From: Akebia trifoliata
Lineage: Eukaryota > Streptophyta > Magnoliopsida > Ranunculales > Lardizabalaceae
NCBI GenBank assembly: GCA_017979445.1
Contig: CM030716.1
Location: 17,131,443 to 17,195,442, forward strand
DNA length: 64,000 nt
Direction of reading: 5' to 3'
The stretch's first letter is position 1. Each line of letters begins with the position of its first letter. The translations under genes and the position numbers were made by a program. The notes below the pieces were generated by a model, which was not told the origin of the DNA, did no database searches, and was given only the letters and a program-made list of their open reading frames with translations. Below, in pieces: positions 24,240 through 34,968 of this stretch.

Positions 24240-24620
24240 CATTTTCGACGATCGCCACAGAAGAGAAAAAGGTCCGCAGCTACGTTCTCTACAAAACCCA
24301 CCCAACCTTTCTTCGTTTCACTTTCTATTTCATCCAATATCGTCAAAAATCAGCCGTATTTGGATACGGAAATTTCGAAACTTTGACCTCGGATTTCGTC
24401 CGTTTCGGGGTCAAACCGTCTTTCGACGCAGAAGGGAGAAACGCCCGCAGCCTCATTCTCTACATAACCCAACCAAATTCCTTCCGTTTTCTCGTATTTT
24501 TCACCCTGTATAGTCAAAAATCAGCCGTATTTTTATACGGAGATTTTCGTAACTTCGACCTCGGTTTTCATCGATTTCGGGGTCAAACCGTCTTTCGCCG
24601 TAGAAGGGAGAAGAGACGAG
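24240..24620 (+). repeat. 171-bp tandem array in the A3 5' LTR
   Basis: AGAAG(A/G) words at 24259, 24430 and 24602 give spacings of 171 and 172. The units share the hairpin, the 'actttgacctcgg' block and the 'ggggtcaaaccgtctttcg' block. Both complete hairpins in this array have six perfect pairs with 4-base loops (TTGG and TTTT). Confidence 0.85.
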
Positions 24621-26604
24621 CACATCGAGTTCTTCGAAACCACCAAGCCAGTTTCGAAAATCAGCCGCTTCGAAGTTCGGTCCATCTCGATTACCGTGCC
24701 AATCGCCTCGATTTCCGCGCACGTGCTTCAATTCCGTCGCCTAGTGATTGTAAGGAACTCTCAATTTCTATTAGTAATCATAGATTGTGAAAATTGCATT
24801 TAGGATTTTATTGGAAAAATTTGGATGTATTTCCGAAATATAGAATTCTTTGTTTATTTCAAAATTCACGCCAGAAATTGCATGTTTGATATGTTTAATT
24901 GTATTTTTAACAAATTATACGTGGGTAGAGTATTTTAACGGGTTATTGCCATAAATTGGGTCTTGTGCACTGCTCGGACCCCGTTTTGATATGAAATTTG
25001 TATTTTTTTTCAATATTATTGATAGAAATAATTCTATAGTTGAAAAATGTGATTTAATATTCAATGAACTCATATTGAGTTGATGAATATCAGAAAATAG
25101 ATATTTTATGAAGAGATTGAAAACTGTAAAAGTCGAAAAAAGGGAAAAATGGTATGAAACGGTAAAATGTCAGAGTCACACCCGAGGGGTGATGTCTGCA
25201 TTTTACGTTGTTGTGTTGTATGCAGGTTGGTGAACGGATATCAGGGATAATGTTACTGGTTGCATGTTTATTTACTTTCTGTTAGCGCGCGGCGCTCTGT
25301 TATGTTATTTATTTTAGGCCGGGTGGCCACACTTGCATGGTAGGAAACTGGATATCTATTCTCAACATTGTATTGTTAATTTCTCTTTTGTTTTCAAATG
25401 AAAATAATATATATATGTAGCTATTTTGTGAGCTGTTAAAGAGTTTGTGAATGCCTGAAGGGATAGTGCGTCATATCATCCGGAGTGGTGTACTATCCTG
25501 GGATGTACGGTAGGGACCACCAAACTCATACGTGGTATGGGACACGTATGAGAGTGGAGTCACAACTGGAATCCGGGTTTATTCCTCTCTATCTTTACCA
25601 GTGAACTTGTAATGTAAAGGTGGTCGTATACGAATGGTTTGTATCTTTGGGAATCACATGTACGCCTGATAGGCATAGACGAAGATGATTAGTCAGTGAT
25701 CACTAACAATCTATAGTAGTCGAACGTTCTGACACATCGAAAAGAGACCCATTGCTTACGGTCACGTCAAACGGCCAGCTTGAGCCGGATAAATGGTCAA
25801 CCAAACGTGGTAAGGGCAGCGACCGGCCACAAAATCAGGAACTAAAAGCCAGAAAGGAATTGTAACATCATGTCCCGACTGGGAGCGATCCAGTCGTGAA
25901 TCCCAACTCTCTAATTCCAATACTCCACCATCGTGTATTATGTATCTGTTGCTTATTTTGATATATAAAATGAAATGCATGTTTATTGTTTCCATTTGAT
26001 CAATTAGATTTGTATAAAAAAAGAATGTTATAGTGAGTACTGCTGATCGATGTAATGTGAGTTTTAAAATGTTTAGTTGCTCATCCCTGGCTATATGTAC
26101 CAGTTAATCGTAGTTTTCTTCTGTAAAACTTTGTTTATTTTAAAATGATTCAGTATGTTTATTCGTTCATGTTAGGAGAGGTTATTGGCAGAAATTGTTA
26201 TTTCCTTACTGGGTAACCATTGTTACTCACCCTTTCATCCTCCATTTTTTTAGTTTCAGATCCGAAGCTTAGCGAGGCAGGAGTAGAACATGAGTGAGAA
26301 TCATCTGGTGGGTCAGATAGACAGCCAGAGTCCGTCACCTGGTAAGTATTGGAGTTATACTCCATTTGTCTAGGAGTATTATAGATTTGTATTGAGCGTT
26401 AGGACTCTTGTTAGAGTGAGAAAATTTTGTATAATCCCGTAAATTTTCTTCTTCCGCACTCTGATAATTCGTACGTTATTAGACGTGTATAAGCTTCGCT
26501 AGTATTATATTTTGTATATGTATGCAGGATTGTATGTCGTTTATCAGGTGCAGGTTGAACGCCTTGGAATGCTAACATAAACAGAGGAGACCATGCCGAA
26601 ATTT

Positions 26605-26626
26605 CGAGGTGCCACTTAGTACCTCG
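26605..26626 (+). other. U5 hairpin close to the primer site (A3)
   Basis: CGAGGT at 26605-26610 pairs with ACCTCG at 26621-26626 over a 10-base loop, about 45 bp before the LTR end. The fragment at 1342-1363 has CGAGGC/GCCTCG, a compensatory change. A4 and A6 keep the stem with one wobble pair each; A1 has a mismatch. Confidence 0.6.
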
Positions 26627-26673
26627 AGATCTGACATGGGGATTTGTGTTAGCGTTCGGCGGGGCGCCACAGA

Positions 26674-26685
26674 TGGTATCAGAGC
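26674..26685 (+). promoter_or_regulatory. Primer binding site, initiator Met tRNA (A3)
   Basis: TGGTATCAGAGC starts two bases after the 5' LTR. It is complementary to the last 12 bases of plant initiator methionine tRNA, the usual primer of chromovirus-type Ty3/gypsy and Ty1/copia elements. Complementarity stops after 12 bases. Confidence 0.95.
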
Positions 26686-27649
26686 ATAGTATTAGATCCG
26701 TATGGGATACTGACTACTATGTTTTAGAGAATTGGCTGATACCACATATATTAGAGCGATAATCATAGAGTGTCACTAGGAATTCGATATCCGAGCTCAT
26801 TAATAATTTCGTATTGGAATTATGAGTTTTTCTGTGTCTAGAAGTTTATAGAGCTTTGTAAGCCTAAGATAGGATTCTAAGTTTATTTTGTTAGTAATGG
26901 AAATGGAGTCCATTACTAAGTTCCAAGCTACGATGGTAATTCATAGTTTGGTAAGAGCGATTTTGGCCGTATTCTGATAATTGCCTTGTTACGGATAAAC
27001 ACAAGCGAGAGGAATGGACGAGCAAAGGCTGAAACGCAATGTAGACGAGACAGATTCTAGACCCGACCACTAACCTAATAGCACAGTTAATGTCGTTCAT
27101 GGGACAGATGGTTGTGTCTCATATCAAGTCTAAGGGGAAGTATGAATAATACAACCACCACCTTGAAGCCAAATAGAAGGAAGACAATTAGTTTCTAATA
27201 AGCGATAAACAATTACGGAACTAGTAAATTCATAGGAAAAATAACCATACATGAGGAATGAGATGATAGACATACATACTCGATGGATGGAAGAATTTTA
27301 TAAGAAACAATAACACATACCACTAAATCAATCGAAAGAAAGAGTTATGATATATTACGAAGGTGGCAACGTTAGTTGATTAAGGATGTGTGGCTCTGAA
27401 GGATGCTAGACAAACCGATGTATAAGACAATAAGACCACCATATTTTAATAAAGTTGATAACGTATTCATGCCATCCCGAACAGACAAGAATAACGATTG
27501 GAAGTGAGTGATGGTACAAGACTTACCACGATTGCAAGGCACACTACTAAATCCAAGAAATGAAGGAGAGCTGGACTTCTTCGCAATAGACAAACACTAC
27601 TCCACCTCAAGGACCACTACCACAGGTCGTGCCTTTGAAGAATGATAGA

Positions 27650-28530
27650 ATTCCCCAGTCCAAAGGACATGTAAATCCAAGGATGTGATAGTAGAATTTT
27701 CAACGATTACGTCTATCAAGATTTGGGGACTTTTCCGATCCGATTGAGGTTAATGAGTGGATTTTAAAGACCTGAAAGATTTTGAGTACCATGTAATACC
27801 CAAGAGATCAATGGGTGACGGTGATTACATTCCAGTTGAACGAGGATGCCAATCATTAGTAACGTTTGAGAGGAATATATTGGGAGATGGAGCGTTTGAG
27901 TGGGTAGAATTCGAGAGGATATTTGTTAATTGATTTATATTTGAGACTTCTCAAGAAGTCAAACACTAGGAGTTTTTGAGATTAATGCAAGGTAATCTAT
28001 CAATTATAGAAACTAAGATATGATATTCATTAGGTTGTCATGATATGCGCCTGAACTTATCCAAACAGATTTGCAAAAGGCCCGTAGATTCTTTAGTGGA
28101 CTATAACCCTACCTAAGGGCCAGGAGGTCAATGATTGAGACTACCAATTAAGAGATACGATAAATCGAACGTAAAAGATAAAACGAGAAGAGATAGAGTT
28201 ACAGACCTCCAAGGGGCAAATTAGTCGACCTCAGATTTTTTTTCCTCCCAGATCAGATCCGGACAAGAAACTGATGTATTCGAGGCCAATCTCCTCCGAA
28301 TATAGAACTCTCACATATACTCATCCACTAAGTTGTAGATTTTTCTATCACTGAGTTAGAGAGCAATTGGAGCTCCAATGATACCAATAAGGCCAAAGGA
28401 ATCAACAAGGTAGGTTCAGAGCTTACAAACCCCAGTTTACCAACTGCCTACTCCACAGAGATCTACGAAGACAAAATTATTGACATTGTTACGCGTGTGG
28501 TCAGGTGGAACATATTAGGAAATAATGCCC
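27650..28530 (+). pseudogene. Decayed gag with zinc knuckle in A3
   Basis: Pieces of a plant Ty3/gypsy gag lie in order but in shifting frames. 'RFGDFSDP..VNEWILKT' near 27720-27770 is the start of the capsid-like domain (family 'PPTFxGxxDPxxAExWLxxxEK'). Next come stretches matching 'FNxxYxPxxxRxxKxxEFxxLxQGNxSV' near 27900-28020. The zinc knuckle is at 28487-28528 with Cys, Cys, His and Cys spaced 2-4-4, but with a stop codon inside. Stops are too many for any protein. In the family gag coats the RNA and the knuckle binds it. The copy must have been dead well before the recent insertion of A3. Confidence 0.8.
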
Positions 28531-29940
28531 TCTATCACAGCCGCGAGCAAGGATTGTGACCCAGAAAAGAACATGTCTCCAACGAAGTTTTGGAAGATAC
28601 AATTTCTAATTATAATGTTAGAACATGGAGTTTTACTCAATATTGGTTCCTCTAGATTATATAATTCTGTGAAAAGTTTGCACACTTGCTAGAACTAGAA
28701 ACCACTGACATAGGTCAAGTAATGAAATTATTTATACCATTGGAAGGCCTTGCGAAGAAAGATAAGATTTTTGGAAGATCATTTAAGAACTTGCAAAATA
28801 GGTATTAGAATAATTGTAAAGTGTGAAAAGACAAGTGATGTTCAATTGGTACGCTAGTCTTTATATCAATAGTCTAGTCAATTACCCGTATATTACGCTA
28901 GTAGATAAGCAGGTGTTTCTTGTATATCCTTCATATTGAGAGCTACTTCCTCGAATATCAACACAGGGAGTTGCATATCTCTTTTTTCGATTGAAGATGG
29001 CTTAACTTTGGGAGGCCTAACGACTGAACTATTAGACAAAGCAGCTCTTGCTTTACAACTTTTTGAATCGATTCTCCTCCTTTGAAAAGATAGATCATCT
29101 TTTTCCTTTTATCTATCTATCCTCGGTGTCGATTCTAACTCTTCTTTTGCTTTCTCTTTTCACGATCGCTTTCCAGTAAAAGAATTCATTATTATCGTTC
29201 TCGTTACGTGATCAATGCCTTCTATAAACAAGCGCTCACTTCAAGACTTTGATCGTGGTTCCTTTTCACTCCTTGAAACGAGAGAGTTATAAGTAATGAT
29301 TATGATTCCATAGAAGCAGCGACTACTACCTACCTGTGCCCACATCCATCCTAAAGAGATTTAGTAGAGTATAAGTTAGGAGGTGGGTCGATGTAAAATG
29401 TGAGAAAGAATAATCTTGTGACACTATTGCATTAATGATGACTGAATGGAATTGTGAGAAAATAGATGTATGATTTATCCCCTCGAGTAAGATCTTAAAT
29501 TATAAAGGTTATGACAGAGGTTTTGAGGAAATATCGCAATAAGTATAAAATATATATTGAATTAAATATAAAGATAATGGTGTGTTTGCGGTAAGACTAT
29601 GCATTGAGGAGTAATATTCATAGCAATTATGAGTAAAATATACTAGACGGTGTAATTGGTGAGAGAAGTAAAGATAAGGATAGAGAAAACGTGAAAAGAT
29701 TGTTGTTGATAGACATTGGTGGGGAAGTGATACAAGGCAAATTGATTGTTATCTTAGGGTTAACAGATACTGGATTTGTTGGAGTATGAATTTGAATTAG
29801 AGTAATAAATTAATGAATTACAGAATATGGGAGACATAAGTCTACGAGTTATAAATGAGATTGACTTGGGACTAAGAATAAATGATAATCGAAAATTAGT
29901 GTTGTCTCTTATATATGTCGTATTAGTGGAATCGCTACAA
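28531..29940. other. Non-pol filler between gag and pol tail of A3
   Basis: Where an autonomous element would have about 3 kb of protease-RT-RNase H-integrase, there is 1.4 kb without any recognisable motif on either strand. Roughly 28960-29340 differs in style: it is pyrimidine-rich, with 'cttttcacgatcgctttcc' and 'aagcgctcacttc' words. It may be captured foreign DNA. The rest looks like decayed element sequence. Confidence 0.5.
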
Positions 29941-29985
29941 AGCTCAATAAGGTATGATTTCAATTTCGAGGACGAAATTTTTATT
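29941..29985 (+). pseudogene. Pol C-terminal tail of A3
   Basis: Near 29960-29985 the plus strand encodes 'NFEDEIF', the typical end of pol just before the polypurine tract in plant Tekay/Del and related elements ('FRGRNS/FEDEIF...GGRM'). It shows that the deletion removed pol but kept the sequences needed for plus-strand priming. Confidence 0.65.
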
Positions 29986-29998
29986 AAGGGGGGGAGAA
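29986..29998 (+). promoter_or_regulatory. Polypurine tract of A3
   Basis: AAGGGGGGGAGAA immediately before the 3' LTR start at 29999. It is the primer for plus-strand DNA synthesis. Confidence 0.95.
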
Positions 29999-32900
29999 TG
30001 TAACACCCTGAATTTTTAATTCGTATCTCGAGGAAAAAAATAAATAGTGAAATTTTAAGAAAATCTTGAAAGTGGGATTTAAGGGTAAAATTTAGGATTG
30101 TCTGATCATTTTTAATGGAATCTGACCTCACCATTAGATTCAAAATGATCGAAAAACATAGTTTAGCCTGTAAGCACGCTCAAATGCGAGTCCAAATATA
30201 AAAGTTGTAAAATCCTCGATTACCGGGTCGGACCAGACTAAAACAGTGACTTTTTGTTAGATGAATAATTTTTAAAATTCGATCATACCATTGGGTTCAT
30301 AACGAAAAATTATTCAACGTAGACTATTTATTTGTCACTTTTGGAGATCAGGAAGTCGAATTATCGCCAAAAATGAAAACGACATCAAGTTTAGGGGTCA
30401 CGTCAGGCCAAAAATGTAAATTTTTGATGGAGACATAATTTGTAGAAATTGACTAACCATTGAGATCCGGAACGAAAACTTATTCGAAAGAGTATATTCG
30501 TTTGTCAGTTTTGGAGACCGAATGACCAAGTTATCGTCGATCAAAACAATAGGCGAAATACCGATTTCGTCCTAACTTTTAAAAAAAAATTTATATAACT
30601 CATCTTCCCCAACACGTCATATGGCCGAGACATATAAAACGAAAATTTGTTTTTTTTCTCTGATTTTTCCATTTCAGATCTCTCGCAAACGGTCTATTTT
30701 CGACGATCGCCGCAGAAGAGAAAAAGGTCCGCAACTACGTTCTCTACAAAACCCACCCAACCTTTCTTCGTTTCACTTTCTATTTCATCCAATATCGTCA
30801 AAAATCAGCCGTATTTGGATACGAAAATTTCGAAACTTTGACCTCGGATTTCGTCCGTTTCGGGGTCAAACCGTCTTTCGACGAGAGAAGGGAGAAACGC
30901 CCGCAGCCTCATTCTCTAATAACCCAACCAAATTCCTTCCGTTTTCTCATATTTTTCACCCCGTATAGTCAAAAATCAGCCGTATTTTTATACGGAGATT
31001 TTCGTAACTTCGACCTCGGTTTTCATCTTCATCGATTTCGGGGTCACCGTCTTTCGCCGTAGAAGGGAGAAGAGACGAGCACATCGAGTTCTTCGAAACC
31101 ACCAAGCCAGTTTCGAAAATCAGCGCGCTTCGAAGTTCGGTCCATCTCGATTACCGTGCCAATCGCCTCGATTTCCGCGCACGTGCTTCAATTCCGTCGC
31201 CTAGTGATTGTAAGGAACTCTCAATTTCTATTAGTAATCATAGATTGTGAAAATTGCATTTAGGATTTTTTTGGAAAAATTGGATGTATTTCCGAAATAT
31301 AGAATTCTTTGTTTATTTCAAAATTCACGCCAGAAATTGCATGTTTGATATGTTTAATTGTATTTTTAACCAATTATACGTGGGTAGAGTATTTTAACGG
31401 GTTATTGCCATAAATTGGGTCTTGTGCACTGCTCGGACCCCGTTTTGATATGAATTTGTATTTTTTTTCAATATTATTGATAGAAATAAATTCTATAGTT
31501 GAAAAATGTGATTTAATATTCAATGAACTCATATTGAGTTGATGATATCAGAAAATAGATATTTTATGAGAGATTGAAAACTGTAAAAGTCGAAAAAAGG
31601 GAAAAATGGTATAACGGTAATGTCAGAGTCACACACCGAGGGGTGATGTCTGTTTTCGTTGTTGTGTGTGTATGCAGGTTGGTGAACAAATGGGATAATG
31701 TTACTGGTTGCATGTTTATTTACTTTCTGTTAGCGCGAGGCGCTCTGTTATGTTATTTATTTTAGGCCGGGTGGCCACACTTGCATGGTAGGAAACTGGA
31801 TATCTATTCTCAACATTGTATTGTTTAATTCTCTTTTGTTTTCAAATGAAAATAATATATATATGTAGCTATTTTGTGTGAGCTGTTAAAGAGTTTGTGA
31901 ATGCCTGAAGGGATAGTGCGTCATATCATCCGGAGTGGTGTACTATCCTGGGATGTACGGTAGGGACCACCAAACTCATACGTGGTATGGGACGCGTATG
32001 AGAGTGGAGTCACAACTGGAATCCGGGTTTATTCCTCTCTATCTTTACCAGTGAACTTGTAATGTAAAGGTGGTCGTATACGAATGGTTTGTATCTTTGG
32101 GAATCACATGTACGCCTGATAGGCATAGACGAAGATGATTAGTCAGTGATCACTAACAATCTATAGTAGTCGAACGTTCTGACACATCAAAAAGAGACCC
32201 ATTGCTTACGGTCACGTCAAACGGCCAGCCTGAGCCGGATAAATGGTCAACCAAACGTGGTAAGGGCAGCGACCGGCCACAAAATCAGGAACTAAAAGCC
32301 AGAAAGGAATTGTAACATCATGTCCCGACTGGGAGCGATCCAGTCGTGAATCCCAACTCTCTAATTCCAATACTCCACCATCGTGTATTATGTATCTGTT
32401 GCTTATTTTGATATATAAAATGAAATGCATGTTTATTGTTTCCATTTGATCAATTAGATTTGTATAAAAAGAAAATGTTATAGTGAGTACTGCTGATCGA
32501 TGTAATGTGAGTTTTAAAATGTTTAGTTGCTCATCCCTGGCTATATGTACCAGTTAATCGTAGTTTTCTTCTGTAAAACTTTGTTTATTTTAAAATGATT
32601 CAGTATGTTTATTCGTTCATGTTAGGAGAGGTTATTGGCAGAAATTGTTGTTTCCTTACTGGGTAACCATTGTTACTCACCCTTTCATCCTCCATTTTTT
32701 TAGTTTCAGATCCGAAGCTTAGCGAGGCAGGAGTAGAACATGAGTGAGAATCATCTGGTGGGTCAGATAGACAGCCAGAGTCCGTCACCTGGTAAGTATT
32801 GGAGTTATACTCCTTTGTCTAGGAGTATATAGATTTGTATTGAGCGTTAGGACTCTTGTTAGAGTGAGAAAATTTTGTATAATCCCGTAAATTTTCTTCT

Positions 32901-33120
32901 TCCGCACTCTGATAATTCGTACGTTATTAGACGTGTATAAGCTTCCGCTAGTATTATATTTTGTATATGTATGCAGGATTGTATGTCGTTTATCAGGTGC
33001 AGGTTGAACGCCTTGGAATGCTAACATAAACAGAGGAGACCATGCCGAAATTTCGAGGTGCCACTTAGTACCTCGAGATCTGACATGGGGATTTGTGTTA
33101 GCGTTCGGCGGGGCGCCACA
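29999..33120 (+). mobile_element. A3 3' LTR
   Basis: 3122 bp and nearly identical to the 5' LTR over long stretches. The differences are clustered and are largely small insertions or deletions: around 30094, 30455-30495, 30580-30600 (the TATA-like stretch is shortened), 30883-30890, 31025-31050, and 31605-31695 (several losses). Most of the remainder shows no change by eye. Confidence 0.95.
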
Positions 33121-34183
33121 GATATTGAGATTTAGAAATTTTTCCTACTTCTTTCTTGAAGAACGTTGTGTGTAAAGATGATCTCTGTATAGTGTAGAAG
33201 TAGGCAGGGTTGACATGTATTGTCTCTTGATAGGCTTCGATGCGAGGGATCTCTAGGCTAATTAGTGATCACTTTTAGTCTATAGTTGTCAAACGGTGGG
33301 TCTCACCGTAAAGTGAACTCAATATTGGGATTTTGGCCAACGGCCAATTGAGCTGTTTAAGCGGACCTATAATTGTTGTATGCTGACCGGTGACACAATC
33401 AGATTAACGATGGGATTCCACATCAGAGGTTAAGTTTGGCAATATCAATTTGCTATGCCAAGGCATTGTATTGACATGTTCCTCTGCTCTCTTATCGACA
33501 ATACTGCCATATTCTTATTATGTATTTTTTTTTTGTAATGTTGATAGATGTTTTCCATTTGAAAAATGTATATGTTACTTTAAATAATAGAAATGATAAA
33601 TTGAAATTATTTACAACTATTTACTGAATATGCTTAGATATTTATCGTATGATACATTATGAAAACCTGCATTATTTAACTATTCAGTTTGATTACTCAT
33701 GTATATATGACTCACTATTAGAATGGTGTCCATCTTCTGAATAACATTCCTCAGTTACTCACCATATCCTTCCTCTTTTAGATGTTTTATCTTTTGGTGA
33801 ACTTGTTTATGAGGAGTCATTCGAGGAAGTTCTTGTAAAGGGTTATGTCGTGGATCTACAGCCTCCATCAGCTTGAGGATTTGTCTAGTTGTATAGTGAG
33901 TACAGTGTAATTTAAATTTTGGGACACGATGTATTTTTTTGAGAGATTGTATATTGAGAGATGATTATAATGTTATGGTTTGTTATGGATTATGATTTTG
34001 ACTATTTAGATTCTGTTACTCTGATTTGAGATTGTTTAGTATAGTTTTCCGCTGTATGTGTGTTTCTCTTCATAACATTGTTGTCTATGATTGTTCTATC
34101 AAGTTGGGTGTATGTTCACCTCGCACCTCAAGATTCTGATTGATGAATCCTCGGGATTTGTATTAGAATTTTGGGACGTGACA
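33121..34183 (+). mobile_element. Family B LTR, B1, right part
   Basis: Starts with the second copy of GATAT and continues the match to B2 ('tttttcctacttctttc', 'gtgtgtaaaga', 'taggctaattagtgatcac', 'tactcacc'). It ends GGGACGTGACA at 34183, equivalent to the B2 end. Immediately after it the Athila protease reading resumes. It contains the TAGTGATCACT core shared with family A and a small GGTG/CACC hairpin at about 33295-33310. Confidence 0.9.
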
Positions 34184-34968
34184 TTATCTTAGACATAGAG
34201 TCGGTCACCAATCCAAATAGCCATGTTCCTATAATCTTAGGACATCCATTCTTTATGAAAATGAAGTTATGAATTTAACTTTCGAGGATATGAAAATGTT
34301 ATATGGTGCCATGATCCTAGACATAAATTTGGCTAAGAAGCGGAGTACAAGCAAGATCAATGCAAGGTAATTGAAGAATAGAAGATTATCAACAAGAATC
34401 AAAAGAAAAAGAAGATCAAAAGACATGTGTTAAGAGACAACGAATTGCCATTCAAGAATCAGAAGAAAAAGAAGATCAAAAGACATGTGTTAATAGAAAA
34501 CAAATTGCCATTCGTTATCTCAATAGAACTTCATATAGGAGCAATTTCATATTTGCTTGTAGTTTTTTGTAACAAACTCTCTTATAATTCTAAAAATAGG
34601 AAAGTCTTGTAAGGGTCTATGATGGTTTTTTGGTTTTTCTCAAGAAAGTGAGAGAAAGGAGAACTTAGATTCTAAAAAGTTTAATTCCTAAAAAGTAAAA
34701 AAAGAAAGAAGAAAACTTAAAGAAGAAAAAACTTCTTTTAGTTTCAATTCTCCTAATGAATCTTTTTATTTTCTTGCATTTCTTCTTGTTTCTTGTTCTC
34801 CAAGTTTCCTAACAATTTCTTCTTGATTTTCTTATTTTCTTAATCTCCAAGTTATAATGGATAAAAGTTTATATCTAAAACTTGATCTAACCACCTCATC
34901 ATGTTGAGATTAGATCCTTGATCCATTATCTTTATGGTGGGTACAAGAGGATAAACTCAAACTAAATG
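34184..34968 (+). pseudogene. Athila copy C resumed: protease end and downstream remnant
   Basis: Directly after B1 the plus strand reads 'LDIESVTNPNSHVPIILGHPFF', split here as LDIESVTNPN and SHVPIILGHPFF, which is the end of an Athila protease. Ten or so residues are missing relative to copy D, so the B1 junction includes a small deletion. A 'FEDMKMLYGAMILD' stretch follows. Then, with no RT, comes AT-rich sequence containing a 60-bp tandem duplication (34394-34513). A related stretch occurs at about 59070-59334, so this arrangement may be an old deletion derivative of Athila. Confidence 0.75.
34394..34513 (+). repeat. 60-bp tandem duplication
   Basis: 34394-34453 and 34454-34513 are alike except for a handful of substitutions. 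Both begin AAGAATCA and contain 'gatcaaaagacatgtgtta' and 'attgccattc'. The length is a multiple of three. The related locus near 59160 has only one copy. Confidence 0.9.

Larger units (their letters stand above)
23528..26671 (+). mobile_element. A3 5' LTR
   Basis: 3144 bp, TGTAACACCC to GGCGCCACA. It contains the 171-bp array (AGAAG words at 24259, 24430 and 24602), hairpins CCGTAT/ATACGG at 24354-24369 and 24525-24540, the two conserved stem-loops, the AGTGATCACT core near 25697 and the U5 hairpin at 26605-26626. An open frame of 177 codons at 23980-24513 runs through the repeat array with a 57-residue repeat; it is broken in other copies and is probably not a gene. Confidence 0.95.
23528..33120 (+). 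mobile_element. Complete non-autonomous family A retrotransposon, A3
   Basis: Two direct LTRs (23528-26671 and 29999-33120), a primer site at 26674, a polypurine tract at 29986-29998 and a 5-bp target duplication GATAT (23523-27 and 33121-25) define a complete insertion of 9.6 kb. The 3.3 kb inside has a decayed gag with a zinc knuckle and a short pol tail. I see no protease, RT, RNase H or integrase. The terminal sequences, initiator-Met primer site and 'FEDEIF...KGG' tail before the tract fit Ty3/gypsy of the Tekay/Del type. The LTRs are nearly identical, so insertion was recent, and the enzymes must have come from another element. Confidence 0.95.
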
